Shown piece by piece: positions 51,298-61,475 of a DNA stretch of 64,000 bases; positions within the stretch are counted from its first letter, which is position 1; each line of letters begins with the position of its first letter. The notes beneath the pieces were generated by a model. That model was not told the origin of the DNA, searched no databases, and was given only the letters and a program-made list of their open reading frames with translations. Location of the stretch: assembly GCA_964610505.1 (NCBI GenBank), contig CAZSXU010000019.1:1-64000 (forward strand), read 5' to 3'. The DNA comes from CAZSXU01 sp964610505. GTDB taxonomy: Bacteria; Arandabacterota; Arandabacteria; JAGLYR01. The position numbers were made by a program, and so were the translations under genes.

Positions 51298-52331
51298 CGG
51301 TCACCCACGCGCTTTTCCAGATCGGCGATTCGCCGCTCCAACTCACGCACGGCGGCCAAGAGACCCGGCAGTCTCTGCACGCTGGCGTTGATTCGGTTGG
51401 ACAGGTTGTGGGTTCTGGCTGGATAGCCGGATACACACGTGTTGGCGGGCACGGACTTGGTCACGCCTGCCTGCGCTCCCACAACGGCGTTGTCGCCGAT
51501 CTTGATATGACCCACAACACCGGCCTGTCCCGCTAGCGTCACGTTCTTTCCCAATTCCGTCGAACCCGATATCCCCACCTGCGCCACAATGATCGAGTTC
51601 TCTCCAACAACCACGTTGTGGGCAATCTGAACCAGATTGTCGATTTTTGTCCCCCGCCCGATCAGGGTCGTTCCCGTCGTCGAACGGTCAATGCAGACGT
51701 TGGCCCCGATCTCCACGTTGTCCTCGATGACCACGTTTCCGACCTGGGGAATCTTCTGATACTGATCTCCGTCCTTCGCAAATCCGAAGCCGTCCGAACC
51801 GATTACCGCACCGCAGTGAATGATCACCGCCCGCCCGATGAACACGTCCTCACGGATGCTGACGTTCGGATAGACGAGCGTGTTCTCTCCAATCTTGGTC
51901 CGTTCCCCGATGTGGCTTCCCGGGAGAATCGTGACACGATCGCCGATCTTCGCCTCGTCGGAGATCACCACGTAAGGGCCAATGGAGATGTCCTCTCCGA
52001 TCTGAACGTCCTTCCCGATCACAGCCTTCGGATGGATTCCTCTCGGGAAATCATCGCGGCCAGGAAAGAAGATCTTGACCACCTTCAGGAATGCAAGGTA
52101 GGGATTCTCATCATAGATGACCGGGCGGTCCGGCGTGACCGAATTCTTGCTCATGATCACGGCCGATGCCCGAGTTGTTCTCAAATAGGCTTCATACCGG
52201 GGGTTGGCGAAGAACGTGACGTCCCCGACCTCGGCTTCCCGAATGCCGGAGACTCCGCGGATTTCTATCGACGCGTCTCCCACCAACTCCCCGCCGATAC
52301 GCTCGGCGATTTCCCCTAGGGTCATACCCAT
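51294..52331 (-). CDS. lpxD: UDP-3-O-acylglucosamine N-acyltransferase
   Basis: A 345-residue trimeric acyltransferase with an N-terminal uridine-binding domain (VSGIREAEVGDVTFFANPRY), a long left-handed beta-helix (IGEDISIGPYVVIS, IDNLVQIAHNVVVG with the catalytic His in QIAHN) and a C-terminal helical tail rich in Arg/Glu. It adds the second acyl chain using acyl-ACP. Together with ompH/skp and bamA it forms the widespread bamA-skp-lpxD order. Confidence 0.96.
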   Translation of the reverse strand: MGMTLGEIAERIGGELVGDASIEIRGVSGIREAEVGDVTFFANPRYEAYLRTTRASAVIMSKNSVTPDRPVIYDENPYLAFLKVVKIFFPGRDDFPRGIHPKAVIGKDVQIGEDISIGPYVVISDEAKIGDRVTILPGSHIGERTKIGENTLVYPNVSIREDVFIGRAVIIHCGAVIGSDGFGFAKDGDQYQKIPQVGNVVIEDNVEIGANVCIDRSTTGTTLIGRGTKIDNLVQIAHNVVVGENSIIVAQVGISGSTELGKNVTLAGQAGVVGHIKIGDNAVVGAQAGVTKSVPANTCVSGYPARTHNLSNRINASVQRLPGLLAAVRELERRIADLEKRVGDR

Positions 52332-52382
52332 ATGGAATCCATCTCCCGTCGGTACGGATCGACCCGCCGCTGCTACGGCGGG

Positions 52383-52934
52383 CTAGTCCGTTTCCCGATT
52401 CAGCTCCTCAATCACGCGCTCGCTCATGTCCAGCGCCGCCTTGCCGTAGGCAACCGAGCCATTCGCCGCGTCGAAAATGATGTCGAAGTCTTCTTCTTCG
52501 CCGATTCGCGCGAGCACGTTGTTGATCTTGTCAATGATCGGCCGCGTCAGCTCCACATTCCGCTGGACGGCCCTACCCTCCTGGCCCCAGATGGACTGAA
52601 CAAACGTTTCATAAGCCTGCTGTCTTTGCCTCAGTTCGGTGTCCCGCTCGGCCAGTTTGGCCTCGCTGAGCATCAGACGTTGCGATTCGAGCTCGTTCGC
52701 CATCGTCATGATCTCTTGATGCATCTGCTCAGCTTCTTCTTCCCATGCCTTCAGCTCTTTGTCAAGTGTTTGTTGCGCCTCCTCGGCCACCTCGTATTCC
52801 GCCAGAATCCGCACGGAATCAATGTAGCCGATCTTCAAGTCGGCGGCAAGTACTACATTGGGGAAAGCCAGAGCGCCCAGAAGGGTCGCAATCATCCACT
52901 TCCCCATCCACGATGCCTGCCGGAACCGATTCAT
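52383..52934 (-). CDS. skp: OmpH/Skp-family periplasmic chaperone
   Basis: A 183-residue secreted protein. The signal peptide ends near NVVLA|ADLK. The mature part begins with IGYIDSVRILAEYEVAEEAQ, the OmpH family start, followed by a long charged coiled coil (about 60-125) that forms the tentacles, and a C-terminal strand region (FDIIFDAANGSVAYG). It guards unfolded outer-membrane proteins for BamA, encoded 15 nt upstream. The family is poorly conserved, so the assignment leans on size, coiled coil and neighbours. Confidence 0.9.
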   Translation of the reverse strand: MNRFRQASWMGKWMIATLLGALAFPNVVLAADLKIGYIDSVRILAEYEVAEEAQQTLDKELKAWEEEAEQMHQEIMTMANELESQRLMLSEAKLAERDTELRQRQQAYETFVQSIWGQEGRAVQRNVELTRPIIDKINNVLARIGEEEDFDIIFDAANGSVAYGKAALDMSERVIEELNRETD

Positions 52935-52949
52935 GCCGATCTCCCTCCA

Positions 52950-55250
52950 TCAGAATGACATTGCCCCCAGCTGGAAGTGCCACTCCCAACCCGGTCCACC
53001 GAGTTCCTCGTCTTTATCAAAACCATAGCCGTAATCCAGCCCGATGATTCCGATCATGGGCGCCTCAAACCGAAGGCCGAATCCCGCTCCACGTTTCAGC
53101 GTGTTCGGCTGGGCCTGTGCCAGAGAGTTCCAGGTGTTTCCAGCATCAAAAAAGAACAGGCCGAAAAACTGGGGTCCGCCGATGGGAAATTTCAACTCAC
53201 TCTTCAACATGGTCATGACTTTGCCGCCGTCGTCCCACTGGTTTCCCTCGGGTACAATCTCGAAATCCGAGTAGCCCCGTAGACCCTCGCGCCCCGTCCC
53301 ACCCAGGCGGAACTTCTCATAGATCGGGACCTCGGCGCCCGCCGAGTGGCCCTTTAGAAAACCGGCCCGCGATTGAACGGCCAATACGAAAGGACCGAAC
53401 GCCCTCACGAACCACTGGGTGCTCAGTTCCACCTTCGAATACGGTTGCCACAGACGGCCCGCATCGCTGTTGCGCCAGACCCCGGCAATCTCATAGCTCA
53501 GCTGTGAGATCGAACCGACGGTCGGGAAGAACGGAGAATCCGTGCTATTGCGAATCAACGTGAAGCGCTCGCTGACCGTTGTCCCATCCCCGGCGAGTGC
53601 AAGCACCGTCTCGCTGGCGTCAGCGAAAGCTTCAATCTCCCACTCCTCGAACCGCGTGCGGCTGTAGATTCTCGTGTAGTCCAACCAGGGAAACGGCCGC
53701 CCGATACTCACCGAGGCGCCGGCCGCTTCCTCCGCAAACGCGTCCCCCTGGCGGCGTCGGCGCGTGTGATACAGGTCAAGTCCCAGCGAGGTCGGCGTGT
53801 CAAACAGCCACGGTTCGGTAAACCCGATGCGAAACTGCCCGAGGTTTCCGAACTCCCACGTCACGTTGATCGTCTGCCCCGTCCCCCGGAAATTCTGCTT
53901 CGCCAGCTGCAGAGAGCCCGTCATCCCATACTGATTGCTGTAGCCGGCCCCCATCATGGCCTGTCCGGTTTGCCGCTCCTGCACCGTGAAGACGAGATCC
54001 ATTTCTCCCTCGCCGTCGCCCGGCATCGGAGCCACCTGTACGTCGTCGAAAAACCCGAGGCTGAACACTTCACGCTGGGAACGCATCAGTGCGGAGCGCT
54101 TGAAGACGTCACCGGGACGGACGATCAGGCCACGCCGGACCACCTTTTCCCGTGTGAAGTAGTTACCCGCGATCTCGATTCGCCCGATGTATGCCCGGAC
54201 CCCCTCGTCGATCCGCATGTTGATGCTCTCGCGCTGTCCCTCCCGCACGCGCTCCGGGTCTACGCGACAGTACACGTAGCCCTCCTCCGAATACGCGCCG
54301 TAGATAGCGTCGAGGCCGACCATCAGGGCCGTTTCGTCGAAAACATCCCCCGGTCCGAGACCGAGCAGTTCGAGGATCTTCGCATCATCCAGAAGAGCAT
54401 TGCCCTCCGTCGACACCGAACCCACCCGGTAGAGGTCTCCCTCCTCGACGACCATCACGATCGTCAGATTACGGAACTCTTCGTCGTAATCCAGGCGATA
54501 GTCCGCCACCCGAGCATCCAGATAGCCGTGTTCGGCGTAAAGCCCCTTGACCCTTTCCAGGTCTTCCTCGAACACGTCTTCCTTGAAATCTCCACCTCGC
54601 AGGAACCGTCGTTTCTTGGTCTCGAGAACCGACCGGACCTCCTTGTCGCTCAGGACCTCGTTTCCCTCGACGTTCACTTCGCGAACACGGGTTTTCTTCC
54701 CCTCTCGAATCCGGTACGTCACCACCGTGCGGCCGTCCGCCCCCTTACCGACAACGGTTTCCACTTCGGCTTGTCGGTATCCCTTTTCGCCGTAGAGCTC
54801 CTTGATTTTTCTTGCATCGTAGAACATCGCCCGATCGCTGACTGCCTGGGCGTGGGGTTGCTCCGTTTCCTTTTGCAGATCGTCCTTTGAGATCTTGTCG
54901 TTCCCGCTGAACACGACCCTTCCCAGACGAGGTCTCTCCACGACGAACACGGTCAGCACTACGCCTTCGAGGGTTTCGATTCCCTCAATCCGGACATCGT
55001 CGAAGAGATCCCGCGCATACAGGCGGCGAATACCCTCGCGAATCACATCCGGCGACAACTCATCCCCGGGATTCACACCCAGAAGCGATCGCACCAGACG
55101 ACTCTCCACGACACGATTTCCCTCCACGGCCACCTGCGCCACCCGGACCTCGCCATGGGCCGGAGACCAAAGCGACCCCAGGGCGGCCGCAATGATCAGG
55201 GTTCGAATCCCGACACGCACGAATGCCGTAATGCGACTGGCGCGCAACAT
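52950..55250 (-). CDS. bamA: outer membrane protein assembly factor BamA
   Basis: A 766-residue protein with a signal peptide (to about PAHG), five POTRA domains (about 25-420) and a C-terminal beta-barrel ending in Phe, the usual barrel signal. VAQVAVEGNRVVESRLVRSL starts POTRA1, and FRLGGTGREGLRGYSDFEI holds the loop 6 motif region. It inserts barrel proteins into the outer membrane. ATG 55250 follows GGGGAGG; longer frames upstream are not used. The 173-nt gap before it contains a weak TTGACG-18-TAATCT candidate promoter near the clpC end. Confidence 0.95.
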   Translation of the reverse strand: MLRASRITAFVRVGIRTLIIAAALGSLWSPAHGEVRVAQVAVEGNRVVESRLVRSLLGVNPGDELSPDVIREGIRRLYARDLFDDVRIEGIETLEGVVLTVFVVERPRLGRVVFSGNDKISKDDLQKETEQPHAQAVSDRAMFYDARKIKELYGEKGYRQAEVETVVGKGADGRTVVTYRIREGKKTRVREVNVEGNEVLSDKEVRSVLETKKRRFLRGGDFKEDVFEEDLERVKGLYAEHGYLDARVADYRLDYDEEFRNLTIVMVVEEGDLYRVGSVSTEGNALLDDAKILELLGLGPGDVFDETALMVGLDAIYGAYSEEGYVYCRVDPERVREGQRESINMRIDEGVRAYIGRIEIAGNYFTREKVVRRGLIVRPGDVFKRSALMRSQREVFSLGFFDDVQVAPMPGDGEGEMDLVFTVQERQTGQAMMGAGYSNQYGMTGSLQLAKQNFRGTGQTINVTWEFGNLGQFRIGFTEPWLFDTPTSLGLDLYHTRRRRQGDAFAEEAAGASVSIGRPFPWLDYTRIYSRTRFEEWEIEAFADASETVLALAGDGTTVSERFTLIRNSTDSPFFPTVGSISQLSYEIAGVWRNSDAGRLWQPYSKVELSTQWFVRAFGPFVLAVQSRAGFLKGHSAGAEVPIYEKFRLGGTGREGLRGYSDFEIVPEGNQWDDGGKVMTMLKSELKFPIGGPQFFGLFFFDAGNTWNSLAQAQPNTLKRGAGFGLRFEAPMIGIIGLDYGYGFDKDEELGGPGWEWHFQLGAMSF

Positions 55251-55423
55251 CGTTCCTCCCCGCTCGCACGGCGGGTGTGACCGTCCGCGGCAGACAACTC
55301 TACAAGAAAATGAATGCATGGTCGGGACGCCCGCCCGCGCCCACCCGCTCCCCTCCACCGGCGGCCTCCCCTGGGGGTGAGATTACTCGGACCCTCCGCT
55401 ACCCGTCAACCTCTCATCACAGA

Positions 55424-57886
55424 TTAGGTGTGTGCCTTGGACTCCTCCGCTTCGATGGGATCGATCTGGAACGTAATGCCGTTCGGGCCGCGGGAAATGA
55501 CCACCTGCGCGCCCGATTTGAGGCTGGATCTCAGGACCTCTTCCGACAACGGATCCTCGACGACGCGCTGCAGGACGCGTCGAAGCGGGCGAGCGCCCAG
55601 GTTGGGATCGAATCCTTCGTCGACCAGATATTCCTTGGCCTCGTCCGTCAGCCGGATTGTGATTCCCCGAGTCGACAGCCGTTCGGTCAGCTCGTTCAGG
55701 AGAATCTCCACGATCTTCTCGATGTCGTTGCGCTCCAGCGCTCGGAAGACGATGACTTCCTCTACCCGGTTCAGAAACTCGGGATTGAACACCTTCTTCA
55801 CCGACTCGAGCACCTTGACTTTCATGTTGTCGTAGTCGCCGGAGGTGGACGCTTTCTGGAATCCCAGACTCCCACCGGCCTTGATGTCCCGCGTTCCCAC
55901 GTTGGACGTCATGATGACGACGGTGTTCTTGAAATTCACCTTTCGCCCGAAGGAATCCGTCAGCAGACCGTCCTCCAGGACCTGAAGGAGGATGTTGAAG
56001 ACGTCAGGGTGAGCCTTTTCGATCTCATCCAGCAGCACCACGCTGTAGGGCCGGCGCCGCACCTTCTCGGTCAGCTGGCCGCCTTCCTCATACCCCACGT
56101 ACCCCGGGGGCGCCCCCACCAGGCGGGACACGGCGAATTTCTCCATGTACTCACTCATATCGATGCGGACCAGCGCATCTTCATCATCGAAGAGAAACTC
56201 CGCCAACTTGCGGGCAAGCTCGGTCTTACCGACTCCCGTGGGGCCCAAAAAGATGAACGAACCGATCGGCCGCCGCGGGTCTTTGAGGCCGGCCCGGTTC
56301 CGCCGCACCGCCCGGGCCACCGCGCGCACCGCTTCTTCCTGCCCGATGATCTTCTTTCCGATCTCCTCCTCCATGCGGAGGAGTTTCTCCGACTCCTGCT
56401 CCTCGATCTTGGCCATCGGAATCCCCGTCATCCGCGAGACCACGAAGGCGATGTCCTCGATCCCGACGACCGCAACACGCTCGGAGCTGGATTCCCTCCA
56501 CTTGCGCTCCAGGTTCTCCTTCTCGCGCCGGAGCATTTTCTCATTGTCCCGAAACTTCGCGGCCTTTTCGAATTCCTGAGCGTGAATTGAAGATTCCTTT
56601 TCGCGGGTCAGGTCGCGCAGCTTGGACTCCATATCCAGGAGTTCCGAGGGCAGCGTGGAGACCATCAGATGCGCCCGCGAACCGGCTTCGTCGATGACGT
56701 CGATCGCCTTATCCGGAAGATGCCGATCACTGATGTAGCGGTCCGAAAGGTGAACGGCGCCGACGATGGCTTCGTCCGTAATCTTCACGCGGTGATGGGC
56801 TTCGTACTTATCCCTCAGGCCCTTCATGATTTCGATGGTTTCCTTGATCGACGGCGGATCGACCACGATCGGCTGGAATCGGCGTTCCAGAGCCCCATCC
56901 TTCTCGATGTGCTTGCGATACTCGTCCAGCGTCGTGGCCCCGATGCATTGCAGTTCGCCTCGAGCGAGGGCCGGCTTCAGCATGTTGGACGCGTCGATCG
57001 CTCCCTCCGCGCCGCCGGCACCCACGATCGTATGCAACTCGTCGATGAAAATGATGATGTTCTCGGATTCCTTGATCTCGTTCATCACGGCTTTCAGCCG
57101 CTCCTCGAACTGCCCGCGATACTTGGTGCCGGCAACAATGGAGGCCAGATCCAGCGTCAACAGCCTCTTGTCCTTCAGTGTCTCCGGAATCCGGGTTCCA
57201 TCGATGATCATCATGGCGAGACCCTCGGCGATTGCGGTCTTTCCGACGCCCGGTTCGCCGATGAGAACGGGGTTGTTCTTCTTCCGCCGTGAGAGGACTT
57301 GAATCACCCGCTCGATCTCCTGCTCCCTGCCGATCACGGGATCGAGCTTCCCTTCGCCCGCAAGTGCCGTAAGATCACGGCCAAACTGATCCAGCGCGGG
57401 GGTATCGCTCTTCTGCTCGCCGCGGGGCTTGCCCGGAGCCGCGGCGGAGACCTCCCCCAGAATCCGCAGTGTTTCTTCCCGAACTTTCTTGCGATCCAGG
57501 CCCAGGTTGGTGAGCACACGAGCGGCCACTCCCTCTCCCTCTCGAATCAATCCCAGGAGAAGATGCTCGGTGCCGACATAGTTGTGTCCGAGGAGCCGGG
57601 CCTCATCGACGGCGAGCTCCAGAACCCGCTTGGCTCTCGGCGTGAAGGGGATCTCACCCACGGTCAGCGTCCCGCCGCCCTGGGATACCATGCCCTCGAC
57701 CGTTTTCCGGGCGACGTCCAGGTCGACCCCGAGACTCTGAAGGACGCTCGTCGCGATTCCCTCACCATCCCGGATGATCCCCAGGAGGAGGTGCTCCGTC
57801 CCGATGTAGTCATGGTGAAGACGCCCGGCTTCTTCGCGCGCGAGGTACATCACCTTCTTGACTCTCTCCGTAAAGCGGTCGTGCAT
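55424..57886 (-). CDS. clpC: ATP-dependent Clp protease ATPase ClpC
   Basis: An 820-residue Hsp100 unfoldase. Two N-terminal Clp repeats occupy about 1-145. The first AAA domain has GEPGVGKTAIAEGL and FIDELHTIVGAGG. A UVR-containing middle domain (KEKESSIHAQEFEKAAKFRD-type) follows. The second AAA domain has GPTGVGKTELARKL near 548. Hydrophobic LGF/VGF-like loops for ClpP docking are expected. With mcsA and mcsB just upstream it forms the arginine-phosphorylation degradation system. clpP is not in the window. Confidence 0.96.
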   Translation of the reverse strand: MHDRFTERVKKVMYLAREEAGRLHHDYIGTEHLLLGIIRDGEGIATSVLQSLGVDLDVARKTVEGMVSQGGGTLTVGEIPFTPRAKRVLELAVDEARLLGHNYVGTEHLLLGLIREGEGVAARVLTNLGLDRKKVREETLRILGEVSAAAPGKPRGEQKSDTPALDQFGRDLTALAGEGKLDPVIGREQEIERVIQVLSRRKKNNPVLIGEPGVGKTAIAEGLAMMIIDGTRIPETLKDKRLLTLDLASIVAGTKYRGQFEERLKAVMNEIKESENIIIFIDELHTIVGAGGAEGAIDASNMLKPALARGELQCIGATTLDEYRKHIEKDGALERRFQPIVVDPPSIKETIEIMKGLRDKYEAHHRVKITDEAIVGAVHLSDRYISDRHLPDKAIDVIDEAGSRAHLMVSTLPSELLDMESKLRDLTREKESSIHAQEFEKAAKFRDNEKMLRREKENLERKWRESSSERVAVVGIEDIAFVVSRMTGIPMAKIEEQESEKLLRMEEEIGKKIIGQEEAVRAVARAVRRNRAGLKDPRRPIGSFIFLGPTGVGKTELARKLAEFLFDDEDALVRIDMSEYMEKFAVSRLVGAPPGYVGYEEGGQLTEKVRRRPYSVVLLDEIEKAHPDVFNILLQVLEDGLLTDSFGRKVNFKNTVVIMTSNVGTRDIKAGGSLGFQKASTSGDYDNMKVKVLESVKKVFNPEFLNRVEEVIVFRALERNDIEKIVEILLNELTERLSTRGITIRLTDEAKEYLVDEGFDPNLGARPLRRVLQRVVEDPLSEEVLRSSLKSGAQVVISRGPNGITFQIDPIEAEESKAHT

Positions 57887-57909
57887 CTTGCCACCCCCAG
57901 CCTAGTCGA

Positions 57910-58971
57910 TCAGGACACGTCGCAGTTTGCCAGAAGTCGTCTCACCAAGTCCGCTCGAGCGATGTTGCTCTCTGAGTCGTCCAGGGGCTTGCCCGATACC
58001 CTCTCCACGTGCGCCGGCTGTGATAAGACCATCAAACTGTTGAGCAGGCTGTAGGAGAGCCCGCTCAGCAGACCCAATCCCAGACCCAGGCGGATAGCGG
58101 AACAGAGGTTAAGGACCTCCGCCGGACGCATCAGGCGTCCGTATTTCAGCAAGCCGAATGCTCGCCATACCTTATCTTCGATCTGCTGCTTAGCATCCTT
58201 GAGCAAAATCCGCCGCGCCGTGCCCTCGTGCTCAATCACCTGGCGGGTTACCCGTTCCAGGGAATCGATGATCTCCGATTCGGATTGCCCCAGGGTCGTC
58301 TGATTCGACACCTGGAAGAAATTACCCATCGCCTCGGTTCCCTCTCCGTAGAGCCCCCGCACGGCCAACCCCACCTGGGCGATGCCCTTGAGCGCCGGGG
58401 CAATTTGTCCCGTCAGAACCAAGCCCGGCAAATGAACCAACACCGATACCCGCAGTCCTGTTCCCGTATTCGTCGGGCACGCCGTGAGATATCCGATCTC
58501 CTCCGAGAAAGCGTATGGAAGCCTCCGCTCCAGCGCGCTCTCGATGTCGCCCGCCATCTGCCACGTCTTCGCCGGCTGGAACCCCGACTGCATGGTCTGA
58601 ATCCTCAGATGGTCTTCCTCGTTGACCATGACGCTTCGACACTCATCCTGCCCGACGATCACGGCTGCCGGCCTTCCGGCTTCCACGAGCTCATTGCTCA
58701 ACAGATGCCGTTCCATCAGAAACCGCCGGTCCGCCTCGGAAATCTCGTGTGTCAGAATCGCAGCCGCGTTCCCCACCGCCTCCGTTTCCCGAACGGCGGT
58801 CACGACTTCATCCAGGATTCGGCGCAGTTCTTCCTCGTCCGCGCGGTGGGCGAATCGGTGATCCCTGAGGTTTCGGGCCAAACGAACGCGGGTCGACATC
58901 ACGATCTCCGGATTCGGGCCCGATCCGTCAAGCCAGCAGCCCAGTCGGTCTTTCATGTCCTCCAGAAGCAT
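57910..58971 (-). CDS. mcsB: protein-arginine kinase McsB
   Basis: A 353-residue phosphagen-kinase-fold enzyme that phosphorylates arginines in proteins and so marks them for ClpCP. STRVRLARNLRDHRF carries substrate Arg/ATP-site residues, EEDHLRIQTMQSG the catalytic loop, and CPTNTGTGLRVSVLVHLPGL the active-site Cys loop. The C-terminal region (ESNIARADLVRR) is the McsB-specific DSES-type tail. ATG 58971 follows GAGGAG by 9 nt. It is 6 nt after mcsA. Confidence 0.95.
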   Translation of the reverse strand: MLLEDMKDRLGCWLDGSGPNPEIVMSTRVRLARNLRDHRFAHRADEEELRRILDEVVTAVRETEAVGNAAAILTHEISEADRRFLMERHLLSNELVEAGRPAAVIVGQDECRSVMVNEEDHLRIQTMQSGFQPAKTWQMAGDIESALERRLPYAFSEEIGYLTACPTNTGTGLRVSVLVHLPGLVLTGQIAPALKGIAQVGLAVRGLYGEGTEAMGNFFQVSNQTTLGQSESEIIDSLERVTRQVIEHEGTARRILLKDAKQQIEDKVWRAFGLLKYGRLMRPAEVLNLCSAIRLGLGLGLLSGLSYSLLNSLMVLSQPAHVERVSGKPLDDSESNIARADLVRRLLANCDVS

Positions 58972-58977
58972 GAAGCG

Positions 58978-59499
58978 CTACTCCTCGTTCCCGAGACTCG
59001 GTCCCGTCTTCGTGTCTTTCAGCTGATCCCGGATCTCAGCCGCTCGCTCGAATTCCTCCGCCTCAATCGCCTTCTGGAGCAGGACCTGGAGCCGCCGCAC
59101 TTCCCGTTTCTCCGCCACGAGCTTCAACTGCGACGACGGCACCTTGCCCTCATGCTGGTTGCTGCCATGAATCCGGCGGAGCAGATGGCGTAAGCTTGCC
59201 GAAAACGAATCGTAGCAATCCGGGCATCCCAATCGGCCGGTCTCCTTAAAATCCCCGTAGCTCAGCCCGCAGGTTGCGCAGACCGTCTTCGTGGCCATCT
59301 CTTCGCCGGGAATCCCCTCATCCAGCATTCCAGCCAGCAGGTTCGAAATAGCGAATTCCCCGGACAAAGATGCGTTCGCACCACCCAGCTCCTCCGCGCA
59401 CTCCTTGCACAGGTGAAACTGGCTGACTTTGCCCTCCTGAATATCCGTGTAGAACACCTGGGCTGGATGTTTGCCGCACCTTTCACACATCTTGGCCAT
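58978..59499 (-). CDS. mcsA: McsA, zinc-binding activator of McsB
   Basis: A 173-residue protein with four CxxC pairs: MCERCGK, LCKECAE, VCATCGL and GCPDCYD, which bind zinc. A C-terminal UVR motif (AIEAEEFERAAEIRDQL) that contacts ClpC or McsB follows. ATG 59499 is preferred; a GTG at 59508 would add three residues. It lies between lolD and mcsB, so stress proteolysis and lipoprotein sorting genes are transcribed together. Confidence 0.93.
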   Translation of the reverse strand: MAKMCERCGKHPAQVFYTDIQEGKVSQFHLCKECAEELGGANASLSGEFAISNLLAGMLDEGIPGEEMATKTVCATCGLSYGDFKETGRLGCPDCYDSFSASLRHLLRRIHGSNQHEGKVPSSQLKLVAEKREVRRLQVLLQKAIEAEEFERAAEIRDQLKDTKTGPSLGNEE

Positions 59500-59565
59500 T
59501 CGTCTCACCCCCGGCCGACGATCCCGGCCGTCACCCGGTTCGCCCGCTCAGCGGAATCCAGATTC

Positions 59566-60237
59566 CTAGTGAAGACTTCCATCGGCCAGCGTCAGCAGTC
59601 GATCCGCCCGGCCGGCCAACTCCAAGTCGTGAGTCGCCACGACGAACGTCCGTTCCTTCCTGTCCCGAAGATCCCAGATCAAGTCATGCAGATTCTTGCT
59701 GTGCGCCCGATCCAGGTTGCCGGACGGTTCATCGGCCAGCACGATATCCGGGTCGTTCACTAAGGCTCTCGCCACCGCCACCCGCTGCTGCTCGCCTCCC
59801 GAGAGCTTCATCGGCCGGTGGTGCCTTCGAGCCCAGACGCCCACTTCACGGAGGAGCCCCTCACCCTTTTCCGCCGCCGACCGCCGATCCACGCCGCGAA
59901 TCAGGGCGGGAATCATCACGTTCTCCAGAGCCGTGAACTCGCGGAGCAGGTAATGGAACTGGAAAACGAACCCCACCGATCGGGACCGAATGTCCGCCAG
60001 ATCCGTCCCGTTCTTCTGAAACAGATCCTTCGAATCCAGGATGACCGTCCCCGACGTCGGGCGATCGAGGGCGCCGAGGATGTGAAGCAACGTGCTCTTC
60101 CCGACACCCGACGCTCCTACCACCGCCACAATCTCACCGCGCTCGACGCACAGATTTACACCTGTGAGGACCCGAATGGCGTCGGGAACCCCAGCAAAGA
60201 CCTTCGTCAGATCCACCGCCCTCAGCACTTCACTCAT
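59566..60237 (-). CDS. lolD: lipoprotein-releasing ABC ATPase LolD
   Basis: A 223-residue ABC ATPase with Walker A GASGVGKSTL, the Q-loop VFQFHYLLREFTALEN typical of LolD/MacB-type ATPases, signature KLSGGEQQRVAVARAL and Walker B VLADEPSGNLD. It energises release of outer-membrane lipoproteins from the inner membrane. The start overlaps the lolC stop by 8 nt. A single permease gene (lolC) precedes it, so the complex is probably a LolCD-type homodimer. Confidence 0.93.
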   Translation of the reverse strand: MSEVLRAVDLTKVFAGVPDAIRVLTGVNLCVERGEIVAVVGASGVGKSTLLHILGALDRPTSGTVILDSKDLFQKNGTDLADIRSRSVGFVFQFHYLLREFTALENVMIPALIRGVDRRSAAEKGEGLLREVGVWARRHHRPMKLSGGEQQRVAVARALVNDPDIVLADEPSGNLDRAHSKNLHDLIWDLRDRKERTFVVATHDLELAGRADRLLTLADGSLH

Positions 60238-61459
60238 GACGAATCGCATTCACCGGAACGAGTCTCGCCGCCCGCCAGGACGGGTAGATCGTGGCCAGAA
60301 AGCTTACCGTCACGGCCGCCGCGACTACACCCAGGATCAGCAAGGGCTCCATGCGTACCGGGAGTGTCTCGATAAAATAGATATCTCCGGGCAGGCTGAT
60401 GATCTCGTACCGATCGAGCACCCACGACAGGCCCGCACCGAACACCACGCCGATTCCCGTGCCGATGAGACCGATCAAGAGCCCCTCTCTCATAAAGATT
60501 CTCATGACGCCCATCGAGGTCGCTCCCATCGCCTTCAGTACCCCGATGTCCCGGGTCTTCTGCATCACGATCAGCGTCAGGGTCCCGGCGATGTTGAATC
60601 CCGCAACGACAACGATCAGAAGCAGGATAATGAACATCACGATCTTCTCCATCTTCATCCACGTGAACAGGTTCCGGTTCAGCTCCATCCAGTTGACTGT
60701 GTGGTAGAAGGGCCGCCCCGCGCGATCCAGGATTCTCTCATCAACTTCGTCCGCCAGGAAGAGATCGTCAAGCGCAACTTCGATACCCGTAACTTCGTCT
60801 CCGACCGAGAGCAGCTCCTGCGCGGCGCCTATCGAGACGAATACCAGAGTGCCGTCGTACTGGTACATTCCGGAATCGAAGGTACCCACCACCACAAACG
60901 TGCGGACCTTCGGGAGCGAGCCGAAGGGCGTCTCGACGAGGGACAGCGGAGACGTCACTCGGATTTCCTCACCGATACCGACCCGGAGCCGATACGCGAG
61001 ATCCAATCCCAGGACGATCCCGGGCAGATCGCCCTCCGCCGTAAAGGAGAAATCGTCGGGGCTCACGTTGTCGAGAATCCTCGTGACGGATCCTTCCCGA
61101 TCCGGATCGATGCCCCGAAGCACCGCACCGTCGGTCTCCGTGTCGGTGCTGAGCATCACTTTCGTGAACACGAACGGGGAAGCGCCGACAACATGCGGCA
61201 CCTCTTCGACCTCGTTCATCAGGCTGTCGTAGTCCGAGATCATCGTGTCATCGTGGCGGAGCACGATGACGTGCGCATTGGTTCCAACGATTCGGTCTCG
61301 GACTTCCCACTCAAAGCCGTTCATCACCGACAGCACGATGATGATGGCGGCCACACCCAACCCGACCCCCACGATGGAGATGACGGCCACCGCCGAGAGG
61401 AAACCCTCCCGACTGCTGGACCGCAAATACCGGTCGGCGATGAAAGACACGTAGGACAT
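60230..61459 (-). CDS. lolC: lipoprotein-releasing permease LolC/E
   Basis: A 409-residue permease with an N-terminal membrane helix (SAVAVISIVGVGLGVAAIII), a large periplasmic domain (about 45-265) and three C-terminal helices. VISIVGVGLGVAAIIIVLSV and the final FLATIYPSWRAARLVPVNAI are the LolC/E family ends. It forms the inner-membrane part of the lipoprotein sorting machine with LolD. It is 16 nt after lysS, a linkage seen in several phyla. Confidence 0.93.
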   Translation of the reverse strand: MSYVSFIADRYLRSSSREGFLSAVAVISIVGVGLGVAAIIIVLSVMNGFEWEVRDRIVGTNAHVIVLRHDDTMISDYDSLMNEVEEVPHVVGASPFVFTKVMLSTDTETDGAVLRGIDPDREGSVTRILDNVSPDDFSFTAEGDLPGIVLGLDLAYRLRVGIGEEIRVTSPLSLVETPFGSLPKVRTFVVVGTFDSGMYQYDGTLVFVSIGAAQELLSVGDEVTGIEVALDDLFLADEVDERILDRAGRPFYHTVNWMELNRNLFTWMKMEKIVMFIILLLIVVVAGFNIAGTLTLIVMQKTRDIGVLKAMGATSMGVMRIFMREGLLIGLIGTGIGVVFGAGLSWVLDRYEIISLPGDIYFIETLPVRMEPLLILGVVAAAVTVSFLATIYPSWRAARLVPVNAIRHE

Positions 61460-61475
61460 CGGGGTCGGAGAGAAC

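Noticed and set aside
48499..51426. A 975-codon open frame on the plus strand
   Set aside because: It lies fully antisense to lpxA, lpxC-fabZ and part of the gnnA-like gene, has no recognisable domain and reads as reverse-complement codon bias of a high-GC genome. The same holds for other long plus-strand frames (for example 3654-4931 and 17566-18924).
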